Positions 53,881 through 64,000 of a stretch of DNA of 64,000 nucleotides are shown one piece after another; the stretch's first letter is position 1; each line of letters starts with the position of its first letter. A program made the position numbers and the translations under genes. The DNA lies in assembly GCA_019916065.1 (NCBI GenBank), contig CM034244.1, positions 31,961,933 through 32,025,932 on the forward strand, written 5' to 3'. The DNA comes from Vitellaria paradoxa. Lineage: Eukaryota; Streptophyta; Magnoliopsida; Ericales; Sapotaceae. The notes below the pieces were generated by a model, which worked only from the letters and a program-made list of their open reading frames with translations, ran no database searches and had not been told where the DNA came from.

Positions 53881-55826
53881 GGGATAAACTAAAATAAAAT
53901 AAAATATTACATCTAAATCTTTAAATATTTAAATTTTACACTTAAATACTTTATTTTTAAATATTTATAACATTTGGAACTATTTATTAATTTTTTACGT
54001 TAATTACGTTACAAAATAACGAAAATACTCCTTATTAATTTTCTCTCTACACAGCTCCCCTCAGTTCCTTCCATATCTCTGTCTCTGCATATATACTTCC
54101 TCTACATATATACAAATATATATAGAGAGAGAAAAGAACCGCCCATCGCAGGCGGCTGGCTTCCATTGCTGGAAGCAGCGAAATCGCCCGCCGGGCCCAC
54201 TCCCCTCCTAGGCTTGGCTCGCAATCCACAACGCCTACGTCGGTAATAGCTTCATCCCGGCCGGAACAACGACTATGGTGAACATGTGGGCCATCACTCA
54301 CAACGAGGAGATCTAGCGTGACCCGGAGAAGTTCGAACCAGAGCGGTTCATAGGGAAAGAAAAGAATATGTGACCAGCATTATGGGGAGTGATCTGAGGT
54401 TGGTTCCTTTTGGGTCTAGGAGGAGGGTGTGCTCTAGTAAAGCTATGGGTTTGGCGACTGAAAACTGTGGCTGCTGGAGTTGCTTTAGAGCTTCAAATGG
54501 GTTGCTTGTGATAATGGTAGTGGTGGTGGTGGGTTGCTTCAAATGGGTTGCTTCTGAGCTCCATATCTCTCTCTTTCTCTCTGTATATATATACATATAC
54601 ACACCGAAAGGAAAATATATGACTACTTGCAATTTTTGGTTCAATTTTTGTAGTTTCTAATGAAGTTCTACGAATTTGATTTTTGGGAACCAGCAATGAT
54701 GGAACCAACTGACCGTAAATTAATTAATTAATTCAATTTCTTCTTCTTGCCGTTGGATTGGGTACAAAGATGGGTTCATCTCTTCTCAATTCTCTATGAA
54801 GCAGAGATTGAGATTTCTTCCAAGTGTGCTCCGCATTTGATTGATCTATCGAGATTATGGGTTTTGTTTGTTTTTCAATTTCAATTTTAAAACTCTGAAA
54901 GCGGAATTGAAAATTTTAGGGTTTTCTTGATGTTGATTTGGTGATACCCAAATGATGGGGAGTTAGGGTTAACAATTAATTTTTGGAGTTGATAGGGTAT
55001 TTAGATGTTGGGTAGTGTTTTATAATCTTGTGAGTATTTTAATTTTTTGTTAAATGGACATGAGCTTTTGAAATTCATGACTTTATACTCAGCTTTCGAT
55101 AAATTTTTGGTTGAGTTATTTATTTTTTTTTTATAATTTTAATTTTTGTAATTTATAAAAATTATTTTGAATATGATAGGATAAAATTTAAAAATTATTA
55201 ATTAATAAAAATATTAATATTTATCAATTTGATTCTTAATTTTTTTTCTAATTTTAATTTTTATAATTTATAAAAATTATTTTGATTATGATAGGATAAA
55301 AGTTAAAAATTACTAATTTTTTTTTTAAAAAGCCTCCACTTAAATTGAATCTAATTCTGATGTAAGAAAAATATATTTAAAAATTATTAAATAGTAAAAA
55401 TTAAAAATATTAATTATTTTAAATTAATTAAATTTAATAAAATATATTTAAATTAATTAATTTAATGTTATAAATATTTATTGTTAATAATAATTAGTTC
55501 TAAGTTTCTAACAAAATGTATTATTATAACTTAATTTAATATTAAATTATTAATAGATTTAATAAAATTAAATAAAATATTTTAATAAAATAAATCATTT
55601 TAATAATAAGGAAGATTGAGAGAGAGGGGGAGGGAGAAAGCTGTGCGGAGAGAAAATTAATAAGGGGCATTTTTGTCATTTTGTAACGTAGCTAACGGAA
55701 AAAATTAACAGATGGACCCAAGTGTTACGAACATTTAGAAATAAGCGGTGTAAGTGTAAAGTTTAAATGTTCAGGGGTCTATGTGTAATCGATCTAATGT
55801 TTAGGGGGTCTAAGTGTAATTTACCC
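53881..55826. mobile_element. Pack-MULE with long terminal inverted repeats
   Basis: The left terminal repeat (53881 to about 54058) and the right one (about 55640-55826) are inverted copies of about 180 bp at roughly three-quarters identity. Matching landmarks are 'gttacaaaataacgaaaata' with 'gtcattttgtaacgtagc', 'ccttattaattttctctct' with 'gagagaaaattaataagg', and 'aattttacacttaaatac' with 'gtgtaagtgtaaagttt'. The outermost ends are GGGATAAAC and GGGTAAATT. It carries a captured cytochrome P450 piece and no transposase. Long TIRs, 5'-of-gene location and gene cargo fit a Pack-MULE. The 9-bp flanks (gagttaaca / aatattaat) do not match, so the target duplication has decayed or the ends are off. 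Confidence 0.75.
54165..54480 (+). pseudogene. captured cytochrome P450 fragment (CYP78A-like)
   Basis: The plus strand reads 'VGNSFIPAGTTTMVNMWAIT' (54238-54297), 'HNEEI', a stop, 'RDPEKFEPERF' (the P450 PERF region, 54318-54350), then after a frameshift 'SIMGSDLRLVPFGSRRRVCS' (54376-54435) with 'SKAMGLAT'. The heme-binding loop FGxGxRxCxG is altered (FGSRRRVCSSK), but the heme Cys is kept. 'SIMGSDLRL..FG' and 'VNMWAITH' are characteristic of the CYP78A group. Only the C-terminal third of a P450 is present, with stops and indels, so it is a gene fragment inside the Pack-MULE and not a gene. The rest of the cargo (54480-55600) is unrecognised and mostly AT-rich. Confidence 0.85.
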
Positions 55827-55869
55827 AATATTAATTAAAAGAGAGGAGGAAAGAAGGGTATGTTACGAA

Positions 55870-56015
55870 GGGTAAATTACACTTAGACCATCTAAATATT
55901 AGCATAATTAGACATGAACTCATTCAACATTTAAAAATGACAAAGGCCTCCCTTATTTCGAAAAAGTTAGTAACATATTAAACCTTTTTCACAAATATCT
56001 ATTTATTTTAGTCTC
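55870..56015. mobile_element. second, truncated Mutator-type terminal arm
   Basis: Starts GGGTAAATTACACTTAGACC and follows the outer 70-80 bp of the Pack-MULE terminal repeat in inverted order, then diverges ('tgacaaaggcctcccttatt'). No partner end was found within the window, so it is a truncated relative lying 44 bp from the Pack-MULE edge. Confidence 0.6.
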
Positions 56016-58430
56016 ATTTTACTAAATCAAAAAAAAAATGAAATACATTTGACTTTTTTAATTTATTTTATATTCTTGTAATTTTCCTTCCTAAAAGTCA
56101 CGCAGAACTAGCCGTCTTTGGTATTAGCATTTAGCAATATTTTCTCCAATGATCGTTGAGATTAGACGACCATAAATTCTCTTGAATATTCTTGAACAAA
56201 ATTGGTGACATGTCCATAACAGGCTGGATTCTTATTATTCTCCCCAAAGAAGCACTCTTTTCTTGATTTCCTTTCCAGATTAATGCTATTACAACAATAG
56301 GTAATCTGTTTCATTTAGAGTCCACTTTGGAAGGAGTTTATTATGTTGCGAGCTTATTGTACAAATTTATCATTTCATGATATTAGTATGCAAAAAATTT
56401 TGTGGATTTTGGATAAATTTTTATGCGACTTGGCCATCAATTATTTTGTAGTTATTGTCTTTTAGATGACATTTGAAAGGTAGAAATTGGATACTTGGAT
56501 TTCAAAGCAGGCATGAACAAATAATAAAGGTGTATGCTGGTTTGATCAAGTATTGAATCCAGAGCTATTTTTCAATTAGGCAAGGTGTTTAGATTTTTGT
56601 ATTACTTCTCAAATATTTATGCACCTTGGTAGGAAGGAGTCATTTCTCTAGTTATTGTGAATTGTGCAAGAGGAAAAGCTGGTGGTCCTACAAGACTTAT
56701 ATTTTATCAATCACTTAAAATGGAAAAAAATATATTGAAGATCTCTATGGTCATCGATTCTGCATGCATATGAGATTCTAAAATATAATGCAAGTATTAA
56801 AAGATTCTTTCATTTTACTGCATTGTTTATAACTGTAAATGTACCAATTCATTGATATGACTCTCTTTTAAATGTTGGGTGCATAGAAATTAAATTACGC
56901 CTATCGCTTGCTGTCAAATGAATTTAATGGCACTTAAAATGAATGTTGACATTTCTAAAGCAAATGTTTACTCTACTGAAATGTTCTTTTGGCACATCTT
57001 AACAACATAGTGAACTGAATATGCATAAAAATTGTGATATAACATATGTAAAGAATAGGGTTTTAAGTAGTAGGAGTTCTTGAAAATGAGCTTGCGGGAG
57101 AAATGGTACTGGTTTAATGACAGTGAGAATGCAAGTTTCTTTACTGAATATTTAGTAAGGTAATCAAGCTGTCCCACATAGGGAAAAATAATGCTTTTAG
57201 GGAAACAACAAACGACACTGTGTGAATCTACTGCGGTCGAGTATGTTTGAGAAGGTAAGCGCTGCATGATAACTTTATTATCAATGAAATCAAAAATATC
57301 TTTTTCTATATATACAATTAAGTTATCAGTCATCCATTGATCGCCTATTCAATTACGCAATCGATTTTTCACAATTTTCATGGCCAAAAATGCTCTCTAG
57401 CAAAAATTTTTTCGCCATTCTCACCATGGACTCCCAAGTTATTGAATGACACACACTTTGACTTTTTTTTTGGGTCGTAGAAATCGTTCCAACGAATTGT
57501 AAAAACCGTTCCGACAGATTCGATTTTTCAAGCAGTGGTAGGTCGATTTGGATTTTGCAAATGTGGCTCCAATCTTATTTCTTAAAGTATCGGCATATCC
57601 TATCCAAGAATCTCTGTGACCAATGCCTTACTTATGGTTTTACTCTAGCCCTAGCGCCATCTATTCCTAGCAATTTTGAGACTTGTTTCAAATACTACTA
57701 CACCTTATCGGCCATATCTTTAGAAAGTTTCACACTAATGCTCTATTTCCTAAATCCTAAACGTTTGAGGTTTTGCTATATATATCATCTAGACGTATCT
57801 GAGGTTAATACACAAAGAGAATGATTTGATGTGTGGAGAATGTTTTTAAGACTTGGCGGAGCATTCGTAGGAGTTGTAATAGTTTTCATTGTTCATTGTT
57901 TCGTATTAGATTCGATTTCGCAGTATGGTATTTTCATTTACTGACTTAATAATATTATCTTTTCGATTCATTGATTAGTTAGTGATTCATTTGTTATTAT
58001 GCATCTTGAAATCATGCTAGCGTAAACTTATTCTTCTTGATTCAACAAATCAAGGAAGGTGGATTATTACGAACAATGAGATGTGCGTAGACCTTTCATA
58101 TAGTTTGTGAAAACTCATGCATAGATATCTACGAAAGCTCTTGAGGTAATATCTTTCCTTTATTTTTTCCTTGATCTCGTGCTTCCATTTTGATGCTTAA
58201 TGATTATATATGCTTATTGTTAGGAGTGCTATACAATCTAGGTTAGGGGTGGATCAGGTGATGCCTTAAGTAGTTTAAATAATGGGTGCATGCTTGACTT
58301 CAATTTATACAAATCAATTACTTTACCATGATAAAAATTTTCAATTCTAAATTTTTAAATAATATTTGTTATTATAAAAACCAAATTAAGTTTTCAAAAG
58401 AAAGATACTTATGATTTGTTTGATAGGAAT
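56016..58430. other. gene-poor spacer, possibly old retroelement DNA
   Basis: No protein of recognised family. The stretch 57360-57830 is more balanced in composition and just upstream of gypsy relics, so it may be LTR or leader DNA. Small open frames here show no family motifs. Confidence 0.35.
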
Positions 58431-58505
58431 TTGACTTGGAAATTAAGGACAAGAAGGGAGTAGAAAAAATGGTGACTGATCATTTGTCTAGGCTCTCAGT
58501 GCGTG
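58430..58505 (+). pseudogene. gypsy RNase H end fragment
   Basis: The plus strand reads 'FDLEIKDKKGVEKMVTDHLS' then 'RLS', closely like the 'FDLEIRDKKG..N.VADHLSRL' end of the RNase H of plant Ty3/gypsy elements. The fragment is short and followed by unrelated text. Confidence 0.7.
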
Positions 58506-58876
58506 CACGGCTAATAATAGGAGCACACGCAAAAGGATGTGCACCCCTCAAACACAAGGGGTATACGTAAAAAGGGGTGCAACATATACCAACAGTTTCA
58601 TTCTCTAGTTAGCAATTAAAGCAGGCTTAAATAACACAAAAGCTAAACTTCCTGTGCCCTTTATGGTCTAAAGATGAAAGTTTGGGACGCATTTTCTTTT
58701 GCTCTTACTCAAGGGAGATTTGAAGTTCCATTGCTAGCCATATATGTTCTATTTCTAAACATAGGCAATCATAGAGGGATGAGGTTGCCTTTATCACAAG
58801 TAAGTTCAGTAGGAAGAACTTTCTTAATATTTAGTGTGTTTGGAGTGAAAAAAAATTAGTAAAATTTGATAAAAGT

Positions 58877-59014
58877 TATGAACCACACAAATTATATCAC
58901 TTGAAACACACAATCAACAAGAATGCATGGAAATGAGATAGTGTTATTTAGGGCTAAAACACCAAATTATATCACTTGAAACATACAAACAACAAGAATG
59001 CATGGAAATAAGAT
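58877..59014. repeat. direct repeat of about 53 bp
   Basis: 'caaattatatcacttgaaac' followed by 'aacaagaatgcatggaaat' occurs at 58877-58930 and again at 58962-59014, with a few differences and a 31-bp spacer. It is non-coding. Just downstream, 'tctgggatattaca' (59246-59259) resembles the 3' end of a gypsy LTR, which would fit the surrounding gypsy relics. Confidence 0.75.
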
Positions 59015-59284
59015 AATTAAGCTAACACTTTGCCAATAACAAGCAAAATTGCATAATTATCATGCTCATTAGACTCGGGGCGCCCGCTATATGCCTTTGA
59101 ACCAAAATATCAATATTTGGGTTATTTGGCCCATTACCTCCGAAATTTACAACCATAAGTCATCCTTAATGACTAATATTGCTTAAATAATGTACTATCA
59201 CACCAAAAACTTGTTATAAACCATCAATCTATATCAATACGAAAATCTGGGATATTACAGGAAGTTTGGGGATCGAACCAGCGA

Positions 59285-59610
59285 AGCTCGGTTAAACAGA
59301 AGAGTAAAATTCAATGGTTGAAGGAGGGGGTTAGGAATTTAGTATTATTCTTTCATTCTATTAAAAATAGATTGAACACTAATAAGATTTTGAGTATTCA
59401 AAGGAATGATGGTTTGGTGCTTAAGGATAAACATTTGATTTTAGCAGAAGTTATTAAGTTCTATCAGGATTTGCTTGGTTCAAATTGCTCTATTTCTTAT
59501 GATGATCGTGATCTTGGTGAGTATGTGACTTCTTCATTTACTTTTGCACAGGTTGATTGGTTGGGAGGAAACTTCACGGATGACGACATTCAGGGCGCTA
59601 TGGTGATACA
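59285..59610 (+). pseudogene. LINE (L1-type) ORF2 fragment
   Basis: A plus-strand frame contains 'KIQWLKEGVRNLVLFFHSI', 'NKILSIQRNDGLVLKD', 'VIKFYQDLLGS' and 'FTDDDIQGAM', matching the linker between endonuclease and reverse transcriptase of plant LINEs ('WLKEGDRNT.FFH' ... 'YY..LLGS'). The fragment begins and ends abruptly. No endonuclease or reverse-transcriptase core is present. Confidence 0.8.
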
Positions 59611-59839
59611 AAGGTCAAAGAGAATTGAAAACTAGAGAGACGAATTAAAAAAGGAATTAATGACGTATGAAATAACATTACTTTGATGCAAAAACTGGTA
59701 GAGGAATATTTCAATTTAATTAATCATATATTGTGAGCAACTCCTATTAATTAGGGTTTTGTCTTATGTAAGAGTTGAATTAATTTTTTTTTATTTGAAT
59801 ACTTAGGTGTCTGAACGAATTTGTGCGTACACTAATTCT

Positions 59840-60402
59840 AATTTTTGAGCTGTAAAACTACGCCAATGAGAATATAGTGCGCCTTCAACTCTTTCCATTT
59901 TCCCTTAAGGACAAAGTCAAGTTCTGGCTTAATTCCCTTCGCCCACGTTCTATTGGAACGTGGCGTGAAATGCAAACTGAGTTTCTTAAGAAATATTTTT
60001 CTACCCAGAAAACTCAGTATTATAGGCGGCAAATTACCATGTTTTCTTGCAAACCCCATGAAAATTTCTATTGAGCCTAAGAAAGGTTCAAAGACCTTTT
60101 AATGGCTTGTCCCCACCATGGTTTTGAGCCATGGAGATTAGCGAGCATATTCTATGAGTTTTTGACTCCTAGTCTTAAGCAACTAGTGTTTAACACGTGC
60201 AATGATACTTTATTTGATAAGACTGCGGAGGAAGACATGGACTTTTTTGACATGGTAGCCGAAGACTCGAATGATTGGGAAATTAAACCTCCTTTTTCTT
60301 CTCAGCATAAGAACCCCATACCCAGTGGTCATTTGGAGTTAAGTGAGAGTGATAATTTGCGGGCTAGGCTAACTGCATTAAAACATAAGTTAAGAATCTC
60401 TT
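59840..60402 (+). pseudogene. Ty3/gypsy gag fragment
   Basis: The plus strand reads 'RLQLFPFSLKDKVKFWLNSL', 'TWREMQTEFLKKYFSTQKTQ' and 'RRQITMFSC', then after in-frame stops near 60074 'ACPHHGFEPWRLASIFYEFL', 'EEDMDFFDMVAEDSNDWE' and so on. This is the retrotransposon gag domain of plant gypsy elements in its usual order, with damaged reading. No flanking LTR was found close by. Confidence 0.85.
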
Positions 60403-60409
60403 GAGTTTA

Positions 60410-61607
60410 AGAATAAGGAAAAATTGGTTAAAGCAAAGGTGATATAGTATACTCTCTTGAGCTTAAGATAGAAAATATTTTGTATGGCATACTCTCTCAC
60501 AGCATAGAAAACTCGTTTCCAACAACCACTCTTCTATCTATCTTTTATTTCCTTGCAAATAAATAGAATAACTTATTTATTTTAATTTAATTATTTTTAA
60601 ATTATTTAAATAAATAATTAAAAATAAAATATTATATGAAAAATTAATGAGATAAACACAAAAATTAGTTTTTTAATTTTAATTACTTTACTTTTTTGTA
60701 ATTTTAAAAGTTTAAGAAATTAAATAATTAATAAAATTAGATAATTAAATTTAAGTTACTAAAAAGATATTCACGTCTTTTAGATAAGTCAGTCAAAAGA
60801 AAATAAATAAATAAATAAATAATAAGTACACTTAGAATTTAAAAGTTTTTCAGATAATTTTATTTATCAATAAAAATATTTAAATTTTTAAATTAGTAAT
60901 TCAAAAGTTAAAAAAATATAATCCTAAAAGTTAATTTTACTTGTTAATTAAAAATATTTAATTTTTTTACATAAGTTAATCCAAAAATTTTAAAAATTTT
61001 AGTTAATCACCACACTTAGAATTCAAAACTTTTTTAGATAATTTTAAGATAAGTTCATTCGAAAGTTTAAAAAAAATTTAGAGAATACACTTAAAATTAA
61101 AAATTTTTTAAATGGTATTAATTTTTGTTGCCTTTTATTAAAATAATTTATTATTTAAAAATTTATTATCTATTTTTTTTAAACTTTTCAATTGCCTACC
61201 GAGGTTTCAAACCCCCCATTAATGGCCCATCCATCACAAACAATGAAAGAGAAAACAAAAAATGAAAGAATACAAATTCTCTTTCTTGACAGTATATCAT
61301 TTTGTTTATAGATATTCTTGAGAGTAACCCCGAGCTCACCAGTTCTTGCCATCCTTGTAGTAACCAGTCTTAAAGAGGACAAACCCACTCTATACAACAT
61401 ATATATGCATATATATATATATATAGAGGGAGAGATAGAGATGGGTATTCTGATTTGGAGAGGCATATATATATATATATACCTAAAATTCTGTTCGATT
61501 TGAGAATATGAAGACATAAGTAAAATATATCTAAATAAGCAACTCAGATTCTTGCTAACAATAGAAACTGATTCATCCCTAAAGGGAAAAGATATGGTGA
61601 AATTGAA

Positions 61608-61650
<43 letters not shown>

Positions 61651-61796
61651 TTCGTATGTATATAAACTAATTCAATTCACTGAGGTGATTATTTGTTACA
61701 ATATTAGTATTTTGTGAACTAATTGAAGTGAGAATTTTATATAATGAAATTATCATTCTATGATTGAAAATTATTCATCCTTAACTAGTACAAACA
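60410..61796. other. very AT-rich spacer with microsatellites
   Basis: Contains 'aaataaataaataaataaat' at 60805-60825 and TA microsatellites at about 61407-61424, 61468-61484 and 61612-61650. No gene was recognised. Confidence 0.4.
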
Positions 61797-63360
61797 ATGC
61801 TTACATTTAAAACACCTTGCTCAGAGATTTGAATCGTTTATTACAACAACACAACAAAAACATATTTGATTATGATTTGCTTCAGTTCTCAATATATTTT
61901 GATGATAGTTTTGAAATTTCAAAAGTCATACAAGAGGAATTTTTAATTATTATCCCTTAAAATGATTTAGACATTGTTGCCACATTAAATTATGACCAAA
62001 GTTTTGGCATTTCATTCAATTATGAGAGTTACAGAAAATCAGGAGAAAGTAATATCTTTTTCTAAATTGTCTTGGGGGAATGGATAAGACATATTTATAT
62101 CGCAAAATATTTGTATCATTGAGAAGTAAATATTGTATTGCGACTGTAACTACAACATTAGAAATAACGACAACATTTATGCTAGGTGGTAAAGCAACAC
62201 TTGAGATTTAAAATTCTATTAAATCCAAATGCATCATCTGTTTGCTCTATGAGTAAGTAATTTAATTTGTCCAGAACTAATAAAATGTATCACAGTTGCT
62301 ATATGGGATGAAGTAATGATGACAAGTCATTATGCTTTTGAAGTTCCAGACAAAACTTTTATGGATATTTGTTGTGTTGATTCGACATTTGGATGGAAGG
62401 TTATGATTTTTGGTATTGACTTTTGTTAAGTTCTTCCACTTGTTCCAAAATCTATAAAAGCGTAAATGATTGATGCATGTAAGGTTAAAGTGCTTTGTCT
62501 AAGGAAGAGCATGTGGTCATCAAATGATAAAGAATTCTCAAATTTTTTGATTCGGGTTGGAGACAAAGTCAAACCTACTATTGGAGACAATATGATCAAA
62601 ATTTCGATTTCGATGTCAATACCGTGGAAGGGTGGGGATTTAATTGATCAAATGATTCAAGAAATTTATCTTGTTTTAGCCCACCATGTTACAGATAGAG
62701 ACTATATGGTTAGAAGACATTTAATTATTCCTCGTAATGAACATATTGATAAGTTTCATAATAAAGTGATGTAAAAATTTCCAGGATAATCAAAAATTTA
62801 TTATTCATTTGACAGAATTGAGAATGACACACAAAATTTGTAGCAACAAGAGTTCTTGAACTTATGTTTATATGCAGTTTACCACCTCATGTGTTGAAAT
62901 TAAAAGAAGAAGCACCAATCATACTTTTAAGAAATATTAACTCTAGCAATAGATTGTGTAATGGTACAAAACTCCTTTGTCGTGCTTTATAAGAAAATTT
63001 TATTGATACTGAGCTATTAATTAGACATTTTAAGGCACAAGAGCATTTTTTTTCCTTGAATACCTTTGAAGACCTTCGAAAGTGGAAGCCTTTTATTTAA
63101 AATGACTCATATAATTTTCAGTGCGACTTAGCTTTGCCTTGACAATAAACAAGGCATAAACAATTCGATAGATAGAGATTTATCTTTCAAAATATGTTTT
63201 TAGTCATAGATAACTATATGTGGCTATGTCAAGGTAAACGTAACAACAAAATGATAAAGGTTCTAGCAAAAAATAGATCCATTCTTGGTCGAGACAGTGT
63301 GTATATAAGAAATGTTGTATATAGTGGTATTTTATTATCTAGTAAAATGCAATTATAGAT
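61797..63360 (+). pseudogene. Helitron helicase (Pif1-like) relic
   Basis: The plus strand matches a plant Helitron helicase in order through several frameshifts: 'LRDLNRLLQQHNKNIFDYDL' (61826), a Walker A region near 62075 where GKT is damaged ('GGMDKTYLYR'), 'AIWDE' of Walker B (62302), 'FMDICCVDSTFGWKVMIFG', a 103-codon stretch (62466-62774) with 'DFLIRVGD'-like, 'IGDNMIKI', 'HHVTDRDYMVRRHLIIPRNE' and 'HIDKFHNKV', 'LPPHVLKLKEEAPIILLRNI' (62879) with 'NSSNRLCNGTKLL', and near the end 'FLVIDNYMWLCQGK' (63197). Stops and frameshifts are frequent, so it is a dead copy. Helitron ends (TC... and a hairpin plus CTRR) were not located. Confidence 0.88.
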
Positions 63361-63593
63361 TAATGTAAAACTTTATGTAATTTTGTTTCATAAGACCAGC
63401 TAATATATATTTTTATCTCATTTATATTTCTTTTTATTATTTTTACTATTAATTTATTATAATTTTCCTAATTAGCATTATGAATAATATGAAATGCTAT
63501 ATTTAAATTATATATTGATTCAATTGTGTGTGATTACTTATTTGATCTGCTATTCCAATTTTATAACTTTAATAATTTTTATTGCAAATATGT
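63361..63593. other. AT-rich spacer
   Basis: Short AT-rich stretch between the Helitron relic and the LTR. Nothing was recognised in it. Confidence 0.4.
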
Positions 63594-64000
63594 TGTGACA
63601 CCCCGATTTTCACAACTCGAGGAGTGAGTGAAAGAGTTATACACAACATGTGCTAAAATATCCATTACCCTAATCAGGGTCACACCATTACCTTGGAGCA
63701 AACATACATAATATGTAATAATAATTTTATGATTGCACTAAAAGTAATTAACAACAACTGAACCTTAGCGTAACCGGACAGCAATGCTCCAACTACAACT
63801 TTAAATATAATAAGGGTTTAGGTCTAAAAGCCTTTTTCAATCATATCTAATAAATTCCCCAAATTAATAATATTACAGTTCTGAGTAATGTCGCAACAAT
63901 ACAAAAGTAAATCCAACAATGGCCCACCTAAGTCTCAAGTTCATGATCTGCAAAAAAAATCTGTAGGGACGTGAGCATTAATTCACGTGTGCCCACGTTG
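63594..64000 (+). mobile_element. start of a second copy of the 4.6-kb LTR (runs off the window)
   Basis: Starts TGTGACACCCCG and follows 4563-4970 almost base for base ('gtcacaccattaccttggag', 'aacaatggcccacctaagtc', 'aaatctgtagggacgtgagc'). The difference level, by eye about 6-8%, means two separate insertions of the same family. The element continues beyond the right edge, so it cannot be called solo or full-length. Confidence 0.9.

Noticed and set aside
54047..54301. 84-codon minus-strand frame in the Pack-MULE
   Set aside because: Antisense to the P450 fragment; no family motif.
57555..57824. 89-codon plus-strand frame
   Set aside because: No family motif, no neighbouring exon-like splice signals, and composition like the surrounding spacer.
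1..64000. tRNA, rRNA or other structured RNA genes
   Set aside because: I saw no convincing cloverleaf with T-loop and acceptor pairing, and no rRNA text; short 'ggttcgaa' phrases at 370-600 belong to a tandem repeat.

Overview
The window is AT-rich nuclear DNA from a flowering plant, most likely a eudicot. It holds plant-specific gene families (an SRS/LRP1-type zinc-finger protein, a PADRE/DUF4228 protein, a P-class PPR protein), many short MITE-type elements, and decayed plant copia, gypsy, LINE, SINE, Helitron and Mutator-like relics. I cannot name the species. Genes are sparse: three confident protein-coding genes, all on the minus strand, in 64 kb; most of the rest is transposon-derived or unremarkable AT-rich spacer. 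Layout: 0-10 kb holds a divergent gypsy-type LTR (1080-3108), a copia RNase H tail (about 3255-3750), a clean 1928-bp solo LTR with 5-bp target duplications (4563-6490), a six-unit tandem array of about 170 bp (7741-8790) and a CACTA-like tail. 10-18 kb is MITE-rich, with a SINE-like insertion at 16714-16872. 17.9-19.7 kb is the two-exon SRS/LRP1-like transcription factor gene. 20-29 kb holds more MITEs, one with a second element nested in it, a minus-strand copia gag relic and a 903-bp TTA-flanked element. 29.3-30.0 kb is a single-exon PADRE (DUF4228) gene with a TATA box. 30-42 kb is spacer with MITEs, tandem duplications, a fold-back element and a GCTCG-rich inverted-repeat element. 43.5-49.5 kb is a layered nest: an older MITE interrupted by a copia retrotransposon (155-158 bp LTRs, tRNA-Met primer site, polypurine tract), itself interrupted by a Tourist-like MITE and by a 667-bp Mutator-type element. 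Two exon-like pieces of one or more unidentified minus-strand genes lie on either side of the nest. 51.6-53.8 kb is an intronless PPR gene with 16 repeats. About 90 bp upstream of its ATG starts a roughly 1.95-kb element with inverted repeats of about 180 bp, carrying a broken cytochrome P450 (CYP78A-like) fragment: a Pack-MULE. 58-64 kb holds gypsy, LINE and Helitron-helicase relics and, at the right edge, the start of another copy of the 4.6-kb LTR. How the genes relate: the SRS protein is a nuclear developmental regulator, the PADRE protein is probably a small membrane-associated stress or defence protein, and the PPR protein is an organellar RNA-binding factor. Nothing suggests they act in one pathway; they are independent genes separated by transposon-filled spacer. 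I found no convincing new biological system. The most informative structures are the Pack-MULE in the PPR upstream region, the multi-layer nest and the unidentified exons beside it.
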